The notes under the pieces were generated by a model. That model did not search any database. It was not told where the DNA came from and saw only the letters and a list, made by a program, of their open reading frames with translations. Below, piece after piece: positions 42,374 through 50,895 of a stretch of DNA of 64,000 nucleotides. The stretch covers positions 1-64,000 of the forward strand of contig NZ_KE383948.1 of the NCBI RefSeq assembly GCF_000422905.1. The letters are read 5' to 3'. This stretch comes from Paenibacillus alginolyticus DSM 5050 = NBRC 15375 (GTDB lineage: Bacteria > Bacillota > Bacilli > Paenibacillales > NBRC-103111). The translations under genes and the position numbers were made by a program. How positions within the stretch are numbered: position 1 is the first letter of the stretch; the number at the start of each line of letters is the position of its first letter.

Positions 42374-45300
42374 ATGTTAAAAAGAAAATTTCGGCTGCTA
42401 TTGTGCTTTGTCCTATTGGCAAGTGTATGGCTAACAGGCTTGCCCATTGGTGAACAGGGAACCGTTCCGAAAGCGGAGGCAGCAGCCTCGCTAATAACCA
42501 AGAACGGAACGAGTTGGACGCTGGAAAACGATGTCCTGCGGGCAGTAGTTTCATTTGCTGGTGGCAGTATTCAGATGACAAGCTTCTACAATAAAGAAGC
42601 GGGCAAGGAATATTTGACCGGAAGCGGCAGCAGCTATCTGTTTTATTATAATTATGGAGGCAGCGACCTCTATGCGAATGACGGCGGCTGGACACTGGGT
42701 ACGGATGCAATAACCAATATTTCCAAATTCGGTACGACTTGGGGGAAATCATTGGAAATCCCGATCACAAGAGTGTCTCCGCAAAATGTCACCATCACAC
42801 TCAAATTTGAAATGTATAACGATAGAGCCGGTTTAAAGTATTCAAATTTCATCAAAAATAATTCGACATCGAATAAAACCATTACAAATTCGGATATCAT
42901 TGCGTTGAATTTTCCAAATGACGCCCATACCTTGCACTATGTGCCTAATATGACATGGTATAGTACTTCAGGGTCGCTGGCGCCAAATGCGGGACGCAAC
43001 GCAGTGGTTAATTATGATACAGGCGATGGATGGATCATTCAGCCCGAAATGAATTGGAAAACACAGGACGCCACAGACAGGCTGCCATTTGCGAGTATTA
43101 ATGCCTGGAGCGGAATTCCTAACGTTAAAGTGTCCACAAACACGGGATCGCTTCAACTGGTCCTATTTCCCAATGAACAATTTGAGTATATTCCCGTCAA
43201 CTTGACTGTTTTCAAAGGGGATGCACTCGATGGCAAGATGGCTATGGAAGAGCATTTCAGAAAAAGATTTAAGTATCACGACACGGAATCGATCTTTCTG
43301 ACCAATGATTGGGATTGGCAGGGCAATCGCAATGACGCTTATTATCGGAATACGGTCGTTCCAAAAGCCGCTCAGGCTGGTCTGGATATGGTGATGATCG
43401 ACGATTTGTGGAATACCACAAGAGATACGACCACACCGGTAAGCGGCTTCACTACCAACCTGCAATCGTTAAGCGATTATATTGTATCCCAAGGCATGAA
43501 ATTCGGGTTGTGGTTCAGCATGACAGGCGATAACCATAATTTGGGCAGGGATTTGGCCGATCCCGCCAATATCGAATTTAAAAGAAGCCAGGTGGAAGAT
43601 TACATGATTCCACAATATAATTTGTCGCACCAAATGATAGATTTGACGGAATTCTGGCCCAATACATCAGCAACCTCGACTTCGCATCCGAGCGACAGCG
43701 TATACCGCAAGAACGTTCTGGTCAGGAACTATCTGAACGATCTAACTTCGCGCCATCCTGATTTTATTGGGAAGCTGACTAGCGAAGTGGATATTTACCC
43801 GACGCAGGGGGATCGGAATGTAGGACTCCTGCACATGGCGGACAATGGATTCGTGTCGTCCAAAGGCGACGTTGATAAAAGTATGAAGATTGGCATGTAC
43901 AGCTTCGGATATTTGCCGATGAGCTCTGTCTATTACGGCGGCGCGCCTACAGGCAAGATGGAGGACTATTATTCCTATATGTTGGCTAGAGCCATTAAGT
44001 TCAAAACCGATCCAGGAACCTGGAGTACGACTGGCATAAATTCGCTTAAAAAGTTCAATGATTGGAGAAAAAGTCCTAGAATTCAAGCCTTAACGAAGGA
44101 TACGATTAGACCGCTGTACGCAGGTCCGAATTTCGATACTTCGGGACCGTATGCATGGATGTATACGCCGGCGGATAAGAGCAATGCGTTGGTCATCGTT
44201 ACGGCTGCCAGCGAAGTGACGCCAGCTAACGATTTGACACTCAATTTGAGATGGCTCGACAATAACAAAACCTATCTGGTTGAAGATATCACGATGGACG
44301 ACAGTGGGACTTCCTCTTATTCGTATAAAGGGAGATATACCGGAGCGGAGCTGAAGTCAACTGGTCTATACGTGAATCTGACGGAGAACACGTCCAAAGG
44401 CAAAGCTTTCTGGATCCAAGAAGACAATGGCTCGAGTATGCAGGTTGTGTATGCCGATGAGCAAATCGCTTCCTTCACGACAAGTGCCGGTTCTTCAAGC
44501 ATAACTGTGAATGTAACTGGGACGGCCAATTCAACCGGTCAAATTGTTGTCTTCGACAGGACGGCAAATAAAGCCTTCGTCAGCCAAGTATCTATTGGTG
44601 CAGGAGGAACGGGCAGTTTAACCATTGATTCAGGTATTAAATTCGAAGCGGAAAGCCTTGTAACTTCCGTGTCGACCGGGGACAATCATGTAATAGGCAC
44701 GGATACAGCTGCAAGCAACGGATCTTTAGATTATGCCAATCTTAACGCCGTAGGCGACTGGGTGGACTATACGGTTAATGTGCCAAGCGCTGGAACGTAT
44801 AACGTGAAAGCTCAGGTTAAGAAGCATCCGGACAGGGGAACAGCGCAATTGTATATTGACGGCTCTCCGCAAGGAGTCCCTATTGACGAATACGCTAGTT
44901 CTCAGGGATATACGGAACTGGATCTGGGACAAATTGCTTTCACGTCGGCAGGCAACAAAACATTTAGATTTCAGATCACAGGAAAGCATGCAAGCAGCGG
45001 AGCTTATACGCTGGCCACTGATTTTATTAGGTTGACGTATAAATCGCCAGATTTACTGCTGCCGCCAGCAGTGCCTGAACTGGTTAAGTATGAAGCTGAA
45101 AACTTGGTAGCAGCTATTTCGTCAGGAGATACGATAGCAAGTGCATCGGATTCGAGTGCAAGCAATGGAGGATTAAGCTACGGGAATGTTAACGCTATTG
45201 GAGACTGGGTACAGTATACGGTGAACGTCCCGTCTTCTGGAACCTATAACGTTAAAGTACAGGTTAAGAAACATCCTAATCGAGGTATGGCCCAATTGTA

Positions 45301-45907
45301 TATTGACGGAGTTGCGCAGGGTACTGCCATTGATGAATATCAAAGCGCACAGGGTTATGTGCAGGTCGATTTGGGCAATGTAACGTTCGCTGCTCCCGGA
45401 AACAAGCAATTCAAGTTTCAAGTGACGGGAAAAAATGCAAGCAGCGGTGCATACACGCTGGCTACCGATTATATAGCTCTAACGCGGCAGCCTATTCTTT
45501 ATGAAGCTGAAAGTCTGGCAACTACCGTATCTGCCGGAGACACTAGCGTAAATTCTGCAGATGCTGCGGCGAGCGGCGGATCACTCAGCTATGGCAACTT
45601 CAATGCCGTTGGCGATTGGATTCAATATACGGTAAATGTTCCGACTGCTGGAACTTATATCGTAAGCTCAAGAGTCAAAAAGCATCCCGATAGAGGCACT
45701 GCTCAATTGTATATTGACGGTATTGCTCAAGGGAACCCGGTTGATCAGCGTCAGAGCAGCGCGAGCTATACGACAGTAAGCTTTGGGGAAGTGACCTTTG
45801 CCTCACCTGGCAACAAACAATTTAAACTACAAATTACAGGCAAGGATCCGAGCAGTAATTCGTACACACTGGCCAATGACACCATTTATCTTACAAAGAT
45901 AAATTGA
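42374..45907 (+). CDS. Secreted GH36-like enzyme with three CBM-like modules
   Basis: A 1177-residue exported protein. The signal peptide is MLKRKFRLLLCFVLLASVWL with cleavage near KAEAAA. Residues about 40-290 form a beta-supersandwich (LTKNGTSW-type opening). A TIM barrel follows with MVMIDDLWN, GMKFGLWFSM, HQMIDLTEFW and LTSEVDIYP, resembling clan GH-D (GH36/GH27 alpha-galactosidase-like) but without the standard nucleophile motif. Then come a beta domain and three repeats of about 135 residues (about 754-890, 904-1038, 1040-1177), each starting with EAE(S/N)L and containing GDWV/IQYTVNVP, like CBM6/CBM35 galactose-binding folds. Start ATG 42374 gives the signal peptide. Substrate unknown. 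Confidence 0.78.
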   Translation: MLKRKFRLLLCFVLLASVWLTGLPIGEQGTVPKAEAAASLITKNGTSWTLENDVLRAVVSFAGGSIQMTSFYNKEAGKEYLTGSGSSYLFYYNYGGSDLYANDGGWTLGTDAITNISKFGTTWGKSLEIPITRVSPQNVTITLKFEMYNDRAGLKYSNFIKNNSTSNKTITNSDIIALNFPNDAHTLHYVPNMTWYSTSGSLAPNAGRNAVVNYDTGDGWIIQPEMNWKTQDATDRLPFASINAWSGIPNVKVSTNTGSLQLVLFPNEQFEYIPVNLTVFKGDALDGKMAMEEHFRKRFKYHDTESIFLTNDWDWQGNRNDAYYRNTVVPKAAQAGLDMVMIDDLWNTTRDTTTPVSGFTTNLQSLSDYIVSQGMKFGLWFSMTGDNHNLGRDLADPANIEFKRSQVEDYMIPQYNLSHQMIDLTEFWPNTSATSTSHPSDSVYRKNVLVRNYLNDLTSRHPDFIGKLTSEVDIYPTQGDRNVGLLHMADNGFVSSKGDVDKSMKIGMYSFGYLPMSSVYYGGAPTGKMEDYYSYMLARAIKFKTDPGTWSTTGINSLKKFNDWRKSPRIQALTKDTIRPLYAGPNFDTSGPYAWMYTPADKSNALVIVTAASEVTPANDLTLNLRWLDNNKTYLVEDITMDDSGTSSYSYKGRYTGAELKSTGLYVNLTENTSKGKAFWIQEDNGSSMQVVYADEQIASFTTSAGSSSITVNVTGTANSTGQIVVFDRTANKAFVSQVSIGAGGTGSLTIDSGIKFEAESLVTSVSTGDNHVIGTDTAASNGSLDYANLNAVGDWVDYTVNVPSAGTYNVKAQVKKHPDRGTAQLYIDGSPQGVPIDEYASSQGYTELDLGQIAFTSAGNKTFRFQITGKHASSGAYTLATDFIRLTYKSPDLLLPPAVPELVKYEAENLVAAISSGDTIASASDSSASNGGLSYGNVNAIGDWVQYTVNVPSSGTYNVKVQVKKHPNRGMAQLYIDGVAQGTAIDEYQSAQGYVQVDLGNVTFAAPGNKQFKFQVTGKNASSGAYTLATDYIALTRQPILYEAESLATTVSAGDTSVNSADAAASGGSLSYGNFNAVGDWIQYTVNVPTAGTYIVSSRVKKHPDRGTAQLYIDGIAQGNPVDQRQSSASYTTVSFGEVTFASPGNKQFKLQITGKDPSSNSYTLANDTIYLTKIN

Positions 45908-45923
45908 TAGATTTGTTTTAGCT

Positions 45924-45975
45924 GAGGCTGACTCAAATGGTTAATAACCTAGCGAGCAGCCTCTATTTTGTTTCG
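45924..45975 (+). terminator. Terminator after secreted enzyme
   Basis: GAGGCTG (45924-45930) and CAGCCTC (45957-45963) pair across a long loop, followed by TATTTTGTTT. Confidence 0.6.
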
Positions 45976-46080
45976 ATATGGAGATAATAAAAAAATTAAT
46001 AATAATTTTCTCAAGAATCAACCGCATAAAAAAAACTGCATTGGTTAAATTATGATAAAAATGGAAGAAAGGACATCGCG

Positions 46081-47619
46081 ATGCTTAAGAATCAATCACC
46101 CCGAGTATTCCTTCCGCAATTTCCAGAATCCTACTGGATAGCAACCGCAAGCATCCCGAGTTTTCCAAGGTTGACACATGATATCCAGGTAGATGTAGCT
46201 ATCGTCGGAGCTGGCATCTCTGGCATAACAACCGCATATCTGCTCTCAAAGCAAGGTCTTAAAGTCGCATTAATCGAAGCCGGACAAATGCTTACAGGAA
46301 CGACTGGTCATACAACGGCAAAGATTACTGCACAGCATGATCTCATCTACGATGAGTTCATTTCGCATTTAGGTAAAGAACAAACAAGGCTCTATTACGA
46401 AGCTAACCGAGAGGCATTCCAATTCATTAAACAAACCATTCATGAGCATCAAATATCGTGCGATTTTACAGAGGAAGATGCTTATATTTATACGAGCTCA
46501 GACGAATTCGTAGAAAAAATCGCCGCTGAATTCGCTGCATATGAGGCATTGGGAATACCCGGTGATTATTTAGAACAAGCACCATTGCCTTTTCAGACTA
46601 AAGCCGCTGTAGTCATGAAACATCAGGCCCAGTTTAATCCGATGCCTTATCTCTTGCATTTAGCAAATCATGCAGCGCAAAAACAAGGATGCCAAATTTA
46701 TGAGCATACAACAGCCGTAAGCATTGAAAAAGGAAATCCTGCTACTGTGATTACGAATGAGGGACATCGAATCACTTGTAAGTATGCCGTATCGTGCTCA
46801 CACTTTCCTTTTTATGACGGAGGAGGATTTTACTTTGCGAAAATGCATGCGAAAAGAGCTTATATTCTTGCTGTAAAAACCTCTGAACAATTCCCGGGAG
46901 GAATGTTTATAAGTGCCGAGGAGCCCAAACGGTCTCTTAGATCCTTTATGGCAAATGGGGAAAAGATGGTGTTAATCGCAGGCGAAAGCCATAAAACGGG
47001 ACAAGGGATCTGCACGTTCAAGCATTATGAAGCTTTGCAAAACTTTGGAGAACAATATTTAGGAATTCAAGAAATCTGTTATCGATGGTCGGCACAAGAT
47101 TTGGTCACGTTGGATAAATTACCTTATATTGGGCGTACCGATTCGGACGAACCCAACATTCTTGTAGCCACCGGATATAAGAAATGGGGCATGACAACCG
47201 GAACAGCAGCGGCTTTATTAATCGAAAAGCTGGTCACGGGAGGACATAGCCCATATCAAGAACTTTTTAAGCCGGATCGATTTCATGCGGACCCGAGCAT
47301 AAAAACGTTCATCGTGCAAAATGCGGATGTGGTTGATCATTTTATTTCCGGAAAGCTGGAAATGATCTTCAAGAAACCGGAGGAGCTGCAGAACGATGAA
47401 GGAGCAGTGGTGAGGGCTAATGGCAAAAGAGCCGGCGCCTATCGCGATCAACAAGGTCAGCTGCATATCGTTGATACAACATGCACGCATATGGGTTGTG
47501 AGGTTGAGTGGAACGATGGAGAACGAACTTGGGACTGCCCATGCCATGGTTCAAGATTTTCATACAAAGGGGGAGTGCTTGAAGGACCCGCTAAAAAGCC
47601 TTTAAAGAGAATTGAATAA
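46081..47619 (+). CDS. FAD-dependent oxidoreductase with C-terminal Rieske domain (YhfW-like)
   Basis: A 512-residue fusion. The N-terminal DAO-type FAD domain has AIVGAGISGITTAYLLSKQG and a distal acidic residue ending IEAG, and the middle part covers the substrate region. The C-terminal Rieske domain (about residues 430-512) has both cluster-binding boxes, CTHMGC and CPCHGSRF. The architecture matches Bacillus YhfW, a cytosolic protein of unknown substrate. It is monocistronic with a terminator after it, so I do not count it in the polyketide cluster although it is adjacent. AGAAAGGACATCGCG precedes the ATG. Confidence 0.88.
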   Translation: MLKNQSPRVFLPQFPESYWIATASIPSFPRLTHDIQVDVAIVGAGISGITTAYLLSKQGLKVALIEAGQMLTGTTGHTTAKITAQHDLIYDEFISHLGKEQTRLYYEANREAFQFIKQTIHEHQISCDFTEEDAYIYTSSDEFVEKIAAEFAAYEALGIPGDYLEQAPLPFQTKAAVVMKHQAQFNPMPYLLHLANHAAQKQGCQIYEHTTAVSIEKGNPATVITNEGHRITCKYAVSCSHFPFYDGGGFYFAKMHAKRAYILAVKTSEQFPGGMFISAEEPKRSLRSFMANGEKMVLIAGESHKTGQGICTFKHYEALQNFGEQYLGIQEICYRWSAQDLVTLDKLPYIGRTDSDEPNILVATGYKKWGMTTGTAAALLIEKLVTGGHSPYQELFKPDRFHADPSIKTFIVQNADVVDHFISGKLEMIFKKPEELQNDEGAVVRANGKRAGAYRDQQGQLHIVDTTCTHMGCEVEWNDGERTWDCPCHGSRFSYKGGVLEGPAKKPLKRIE

Positions 47620-47650
47620 ACCAAAAGGTAAGCGTATTGCTTCTACCAAA

Positions 47651-47683
47651 GAACAGCTCTTTTTACAAGGGCTGTTTTTTTGT
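47651..47683 (+). terminator. Intrinsic terminator
   Basis: ACAGCTCTT (47653-47661) pairs with AAGGGCTGT (47667-47675) with one mismatch, followed by seven T. It separates the Rieske gene from the polyketide cluster. Confidence 0.8.
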
Positions 47684-47792
47684 ATTGTTTTATGCTTTCT
47701 ATCATATTGAAATGAAAACACGAATAGATTGTTTAAAGTAAGGTGCTTGTCTGAGTATTCAAATGGATTTCATGAGAGGATGAATATACGAA

Positions 47793-48944
47793 ATGAATCA
47801 AGCAGATCAAATGATTGCGATCCTGGGAATAGGAACAGCCGTGCCGGAAAATCGACTCGACCAAGCGGACACATCACAAAGATTAGCTCAGGCATTAAGT
47901 GAGCATCCTGACTCTATGCGCTGGGCAAAAAGAATTTTTAAGCAATGCGGCGTGGAAACCCGTTATACCTGTGAACCGAATCTGCTTGAATCCGCCGAAG
48001 ATTGCCGGTATTTCTTGCATAAATCAAATCATACTATACCTTCGACCGCCGAGCGAATGGAAACTTATAAAAGGGAGTCCGTTCCGCTAGCACTGCATGC
48101 TGCTAGAAATGCCCTTTTGGATGGAAAAGTGGATGTATCGGACATTACTCATCTAATCACGGTTAGTTGCACAGGTCAATTCCTTCCAGGGATGGATGCA
48201 GAATTAGTCCAACGTTTGGGACTAGCCGTCACTGTGAATCGGATTCCTCTTAACTTTTTAGGATGCGCTGCCGGCTTAAAAGCCGTTTGCCTGTCACGAC
48301 AAATCGTGTCAAGCGATCCACTTGCCAATGTATTAATCGTTTGCGTCGAGTTATGTACGCTTCACATTCAGCCATCTATCGAGCGTGAGGCCTTATTTGG
48401 CGCTTCTTTTTTCGGAGATGGCGCGTCAGCTTGCATTGTAGGTACCGCTGAACCTACCCATAATGAAATATTTCAACTTGGAGATATACATTCCGTACTC
48501 CTGCCCGATTCCGCGGAAGAGATGGTATGGGAGGTTGGTAATTACGGGTTTGATCTTTATCTTTCCCCGAACATTCCTAAACTGATCGGTAAATTTATAC
48601 CGGAACAAGTAGAACGACTGATCAGCGGAAGACAAAAGCCTGAAATATGGGCGATTCATCCCGGGGGCAAGGGCATTATCGATACGCTGGAAAACATGTT
48701 CGGCCTAACGGAGGAACAAACCCGTCCCAGCCGCGCCGTACTGAAAAATTATGGAAACATGTCCTCAGCCACCATATTATTCGTGCTAAATGAAATGAGG
48801 CAGGAGCTAAAAAAACGCGGCATCGGACCAGTTAACGGCTTATCCCTGGCATTCGGACCGGGCCTTACTTGCGAGATGATCATGATTACTTATCTTCCAT
48901 CCGTCATTTCTCAAGAGCATCTTTTAGACGAAGTCCATGTTTAG
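47793..48944 (+). CDS. Type III polyketide synthase
   Basis: A 383-residue chalcone-synthase-like enzyme that extends an acyl-CoA starter with malonyl-CoA and cyclises the chain to pyrones or resorcinols. The catalytic triad is visible: C158 (in NFLGCAAGLKA), H289 (in WAIHPGGKG) and N322 (in NYGNMSSATI). It is BpsA-like in size. The gene overlaps the methyltransferase gene by 8 bases and heads a four-gene cluster with an FAD oxidoreductase and an MMPL exporter. Homologues of this layout make long-chain alkylpyrones, resorcinols or quinones, so a lipid-like product is inferred. GAGAGGATG lies 12 bases upstream of ATG. Confidence 0.93.
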   Translation: MNQADQMIAILGIGTAVPENRLDQADTSQRLAQALSEHPDSMRWAKRIFKQCGVETRYTCEPNLLESAEDCRYFLHKSNHTIPSTAERMETYKRESVPLALHAARNALLDGKVDVSDITHLITVSCTGQFLPGMDAELVQRLGLAVTVNRIPLNFLGCAAGLKAVCLSRQIVSSDPLANVLIVCVELCTLHIQPSIEREALFGASFFGDGASACIVGTAEPTHNEIFQLGDIHSVLLPDSAEEMVWEVGNYGFDLYLSPNIPKLIGKFIPEQVERLISGRQKPEIWAIHPGGKGIIDTLENMFGLTEEQTRPSRAVLKNYGNMSSATILFVLNEMRQELKKRGIGPVNGLSLAFGPGLTCEMIMITYLPSVISQEHLLDEVHV

Positions 48945-49650
48945 GGGGTTCAAGCACCGGGCTAAAGCACTCGAGTTAATGGACGACCATACAACAGGCG
49001 GGCTAGAGCTTCGGGAAGCTTTACGGCATCTTCAAATACTCAACCGGATCTTCGGTGCCGCCGGGCCTACTCTCTATGGCCTGCAGCGCTTATGGATGGA
49101 AGCGGATAAGCCGAGGCGCTTATCCGTATTAGATATAGGATCAGGGTCTGGCGACGTGAATCGGCATATCTTGCGATGGGCAGATGAGAACCGGATCGAT
49201 CTGAAAATCACATTGGTTGACATTACAGAAGAAGCTTGTGAAGAGGCGAGGCTGCTTTTTCGCAACGAACCGAGGGTTGATGTGATTCGTAGCGATTTGT
49301 TCGAGCTTCCGGAAGGCTGCGCGGATGTGATTACCGGAACTCAGTTTGTTCATCATTTTAATACCGATGAGCTTCCTAACGTTATAAATTGCATGCTAAA
49401 GGCGTCCCGATTAGGTGTCGTGATCAATGATATCCATCGGCATTGGATCCCTTGGGCTGCTGTATGGCTTACGGCACGAATTGTCTCCAGTAATCGGTAT
49501 ATTGTAAATGACGGACCGCTGTCCGTTGCGAAAGGTTTTCGTTCGGAGGATTGGAACAATCTCAGAAATGCTTTGAGTGCTGCGAAGATGTTCTATTCAT
49601 GGAGACCCTTGTTTCGATATGTAATCGTCGTCTGGAAAAGCAATCTATAA
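48937..49650 (+). CDS. Class I SAM-dependent methyltransferase
   Basis: A 237-residue methyltransferase with motif I VLDIGSGSGDVNRHIL (about residues 66-81), acidic motif II VDITEEACEEA and motif III FELPEGCADVITGTQFVHHF. The start ATG 48937 lies inside the end of the polyketide synthase gene, so the two are translationally coupled. It probably O- or C-methylates the polyketide product, as SrsB does for alkylresorcinols in Streptomyces (analogy, not shown here). No signal or membrane helix. Confidence 0.87.
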   Translation: MFRGFKHRAKALELMDDHTTGGLELREALRHLQILNRIFGAAGPTLYGLQRLWMEADKPRRLSVLDIGSGSGDVNRHILRWADENRIDLKITLVDITEEACEEARLLFRNEPRVDVIRSDLFELPEGCADVITGTQFVHHFNTDELPNVINCMLKASRLGVVINDIHRHWIPWAAVWLTARIVSSNRYIVNDGPLSVAKGFRSEDWNNLRNALSAAKMFYSWRPLFRYVIVVWKSNL

Positions 49651-49677
49651 TTATTCAAATCATCGGAGTTGATTGGG

Positions 49678-50823
49678 ATGAATCACATCCAGGATGTAGC
49701 GGTGCTTGGCGCAGGTATAGCCGGCAGCAGTTTGGCCAAGTCTTTAGCGGATCGGGGGTGGGAAACAGTCTTGATCGACCGTAAGCAATTTCCTCGCCAT
49801 AAAGTTTGTGGAGAATTTCTTTCCCCTGAATCCCAAAGTATGTTGAATTCTCTAGGCTTGCATGAACTCGTAGAGTCGCTGCAGCCCAGCTTGATCCATC
49901 GTTCGCGTCTGATTTTCAGCAATGGGGATGCATTAGAAATTCCTTTTCCTGGAATTGCTTTAGGGGTGAGCAGATATTCGCTCGATGCCGCACTCCATAG
50001 TTCGGCGCTGAGCTCGGGTGCGCTTGTGCATACCGCAACAACGGTAACGTCCGTGCGTCCCGATAAAGAGGGTTACACGATTGAGGCGAAACAGGGAGCA
50101 GAAAGAAAAATATTTCGTGTACGAGCTGTTGTTTCTGCTTTGGGCGCGAATTGTCATTCAGTTCTTCCAGGTCGAAGACCAAATAATACTATAAAAAATT
50201 CGTTTATAGGTGTGAAATCCCATTTTCGGGGGTTAGCAATGGAGCCCGTTGTAGAGCTCTATTTTTTTGATGGCGGATATTTGGGCATTTCCCCCATCGA
50301 AGGCGGAATTTTCAACGTTGCGGCGCTGCTGAAATGGAATGCTTTTCAGAACACTGAAAAAACAATCTTAGGGCTGATTGATGCAGCTTGCCGGAGGAAT
50401 CCAAAGCTCTATCAAAAGCTGGCTAACGCCGTTCCAGTCCCCGGTACTCAGGCAGCCGTTGCCCCGGTAGATCTAAACCGCAAGCTGCTTGCATGGGACC
50501 TCATTCCTCTTGTAGGGGACGCCGCTGTCATGATACCGCCGCTCTGCGGAGATGGCATGTCGATGGCGCTCCGTTCGGCCAGCTTGTGCGCCCCCCTTGC
50601 TGACAGCTTTTTAAGGGGGCAAATTTCACTCCGTGAGTGGCAGCATGAATATTCGCAGTCCATAGAAAGGGAATTTAAGAGCCCTTTGCGGTGGGGACGT
50701 CTTCTTCAATGGCTGTTGGGTGTTCCAATACTGCCACGACTTTTGCTAAGCGCAGCACAGGTAACACCTGGATTGGCTTATGGATTACTGCAAGCGACCA
50801 GGTTAAAAGAAGGCGATTCATAG
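49678..50823 (+). CDS. FAD-dependent oxidoreductase (geranylgeranyl-reductase/hydroxylase type)
   Basis: A 381-residue flavoprotein. N-terminal dinucleotide-binding motif AVLGAGIAGSSLAKSLADRG is followed by VLIDRKQFPRHKVCGEFLSP, a hallmark of the geranylgeranyl reductase/phenol monooxygenase group. The second FAD motif is LVGDAAVMIPPLCGDGMSMA. It probably hydroxylates, oxidises or reduces the polyketide product, parallel to SrsC in the srsABC system. Start ATG 49678 is preferred (GGAG 10 bases upstream); a TTG at 49669 is the alternative. It lies 27 bases after the methyltransferase. Confidence 0.87.
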   Translation: MNHIQDVAVLGAGIAGSSLAKSLADRGWETVLIDRKQFPRHKVCGEFLSPESQSMLNSLGLHELVESLQPSLIHRSRLIFSNGDALEIPFPGIALGVSRYSLDAALHSSALSSGALVHTATTVTSVRPDKEGYTIEAKQGAERKIFRVRAVVSALGANCHSVLPGRRPNNTIKNSFIGVKSHFRGLAMEPVVELYFFDGGYLGISPIEGGIFNVAALLKWNAFQNTEKTILGLIDAACRRNPKLYQKLANAVPVPGTQAAVAPVDLNRKLLAWDLIPLVGDAAVMIPPLCGDGMSMALRSASLCAPLADSFLRGQISLREWQHEYSQSIEREFKSPLRWGRLLQWLLGVPILPRLLLSAAQVTPGLAYGLLQATRLKEGDS

Positions 50824-50860
50824 GCATCGAGTCCGTGTAAAAAGCGAAGCTTCCGAAGCC

Positions 50861-50880
50861 AGTTTTTCTGGCGAAAAACT
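50861..50880 (+). promoter_or_regulatory. Hairpin adjoining the MMPL ribosome binding site
   Basis: AGTTTTTC (50861-50868) and GAAAAACT (50873-50880) are perfect 8-base arms ending 2 bases before AAGGAG. It could affect translation or stability of the exporter message. Confidence 0.45.
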
Positions 50881-50895
50881 CTAAGGAGCTGTGTC

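Noticed and set aside
46081..47619. FAD/Rieske oxidoreductase as part of the polyketide cluster
   Set aside because: A strong terminator and a 170-base gap separate it from the PKS gene, and its architecture matches the stand-alone YhfW type.
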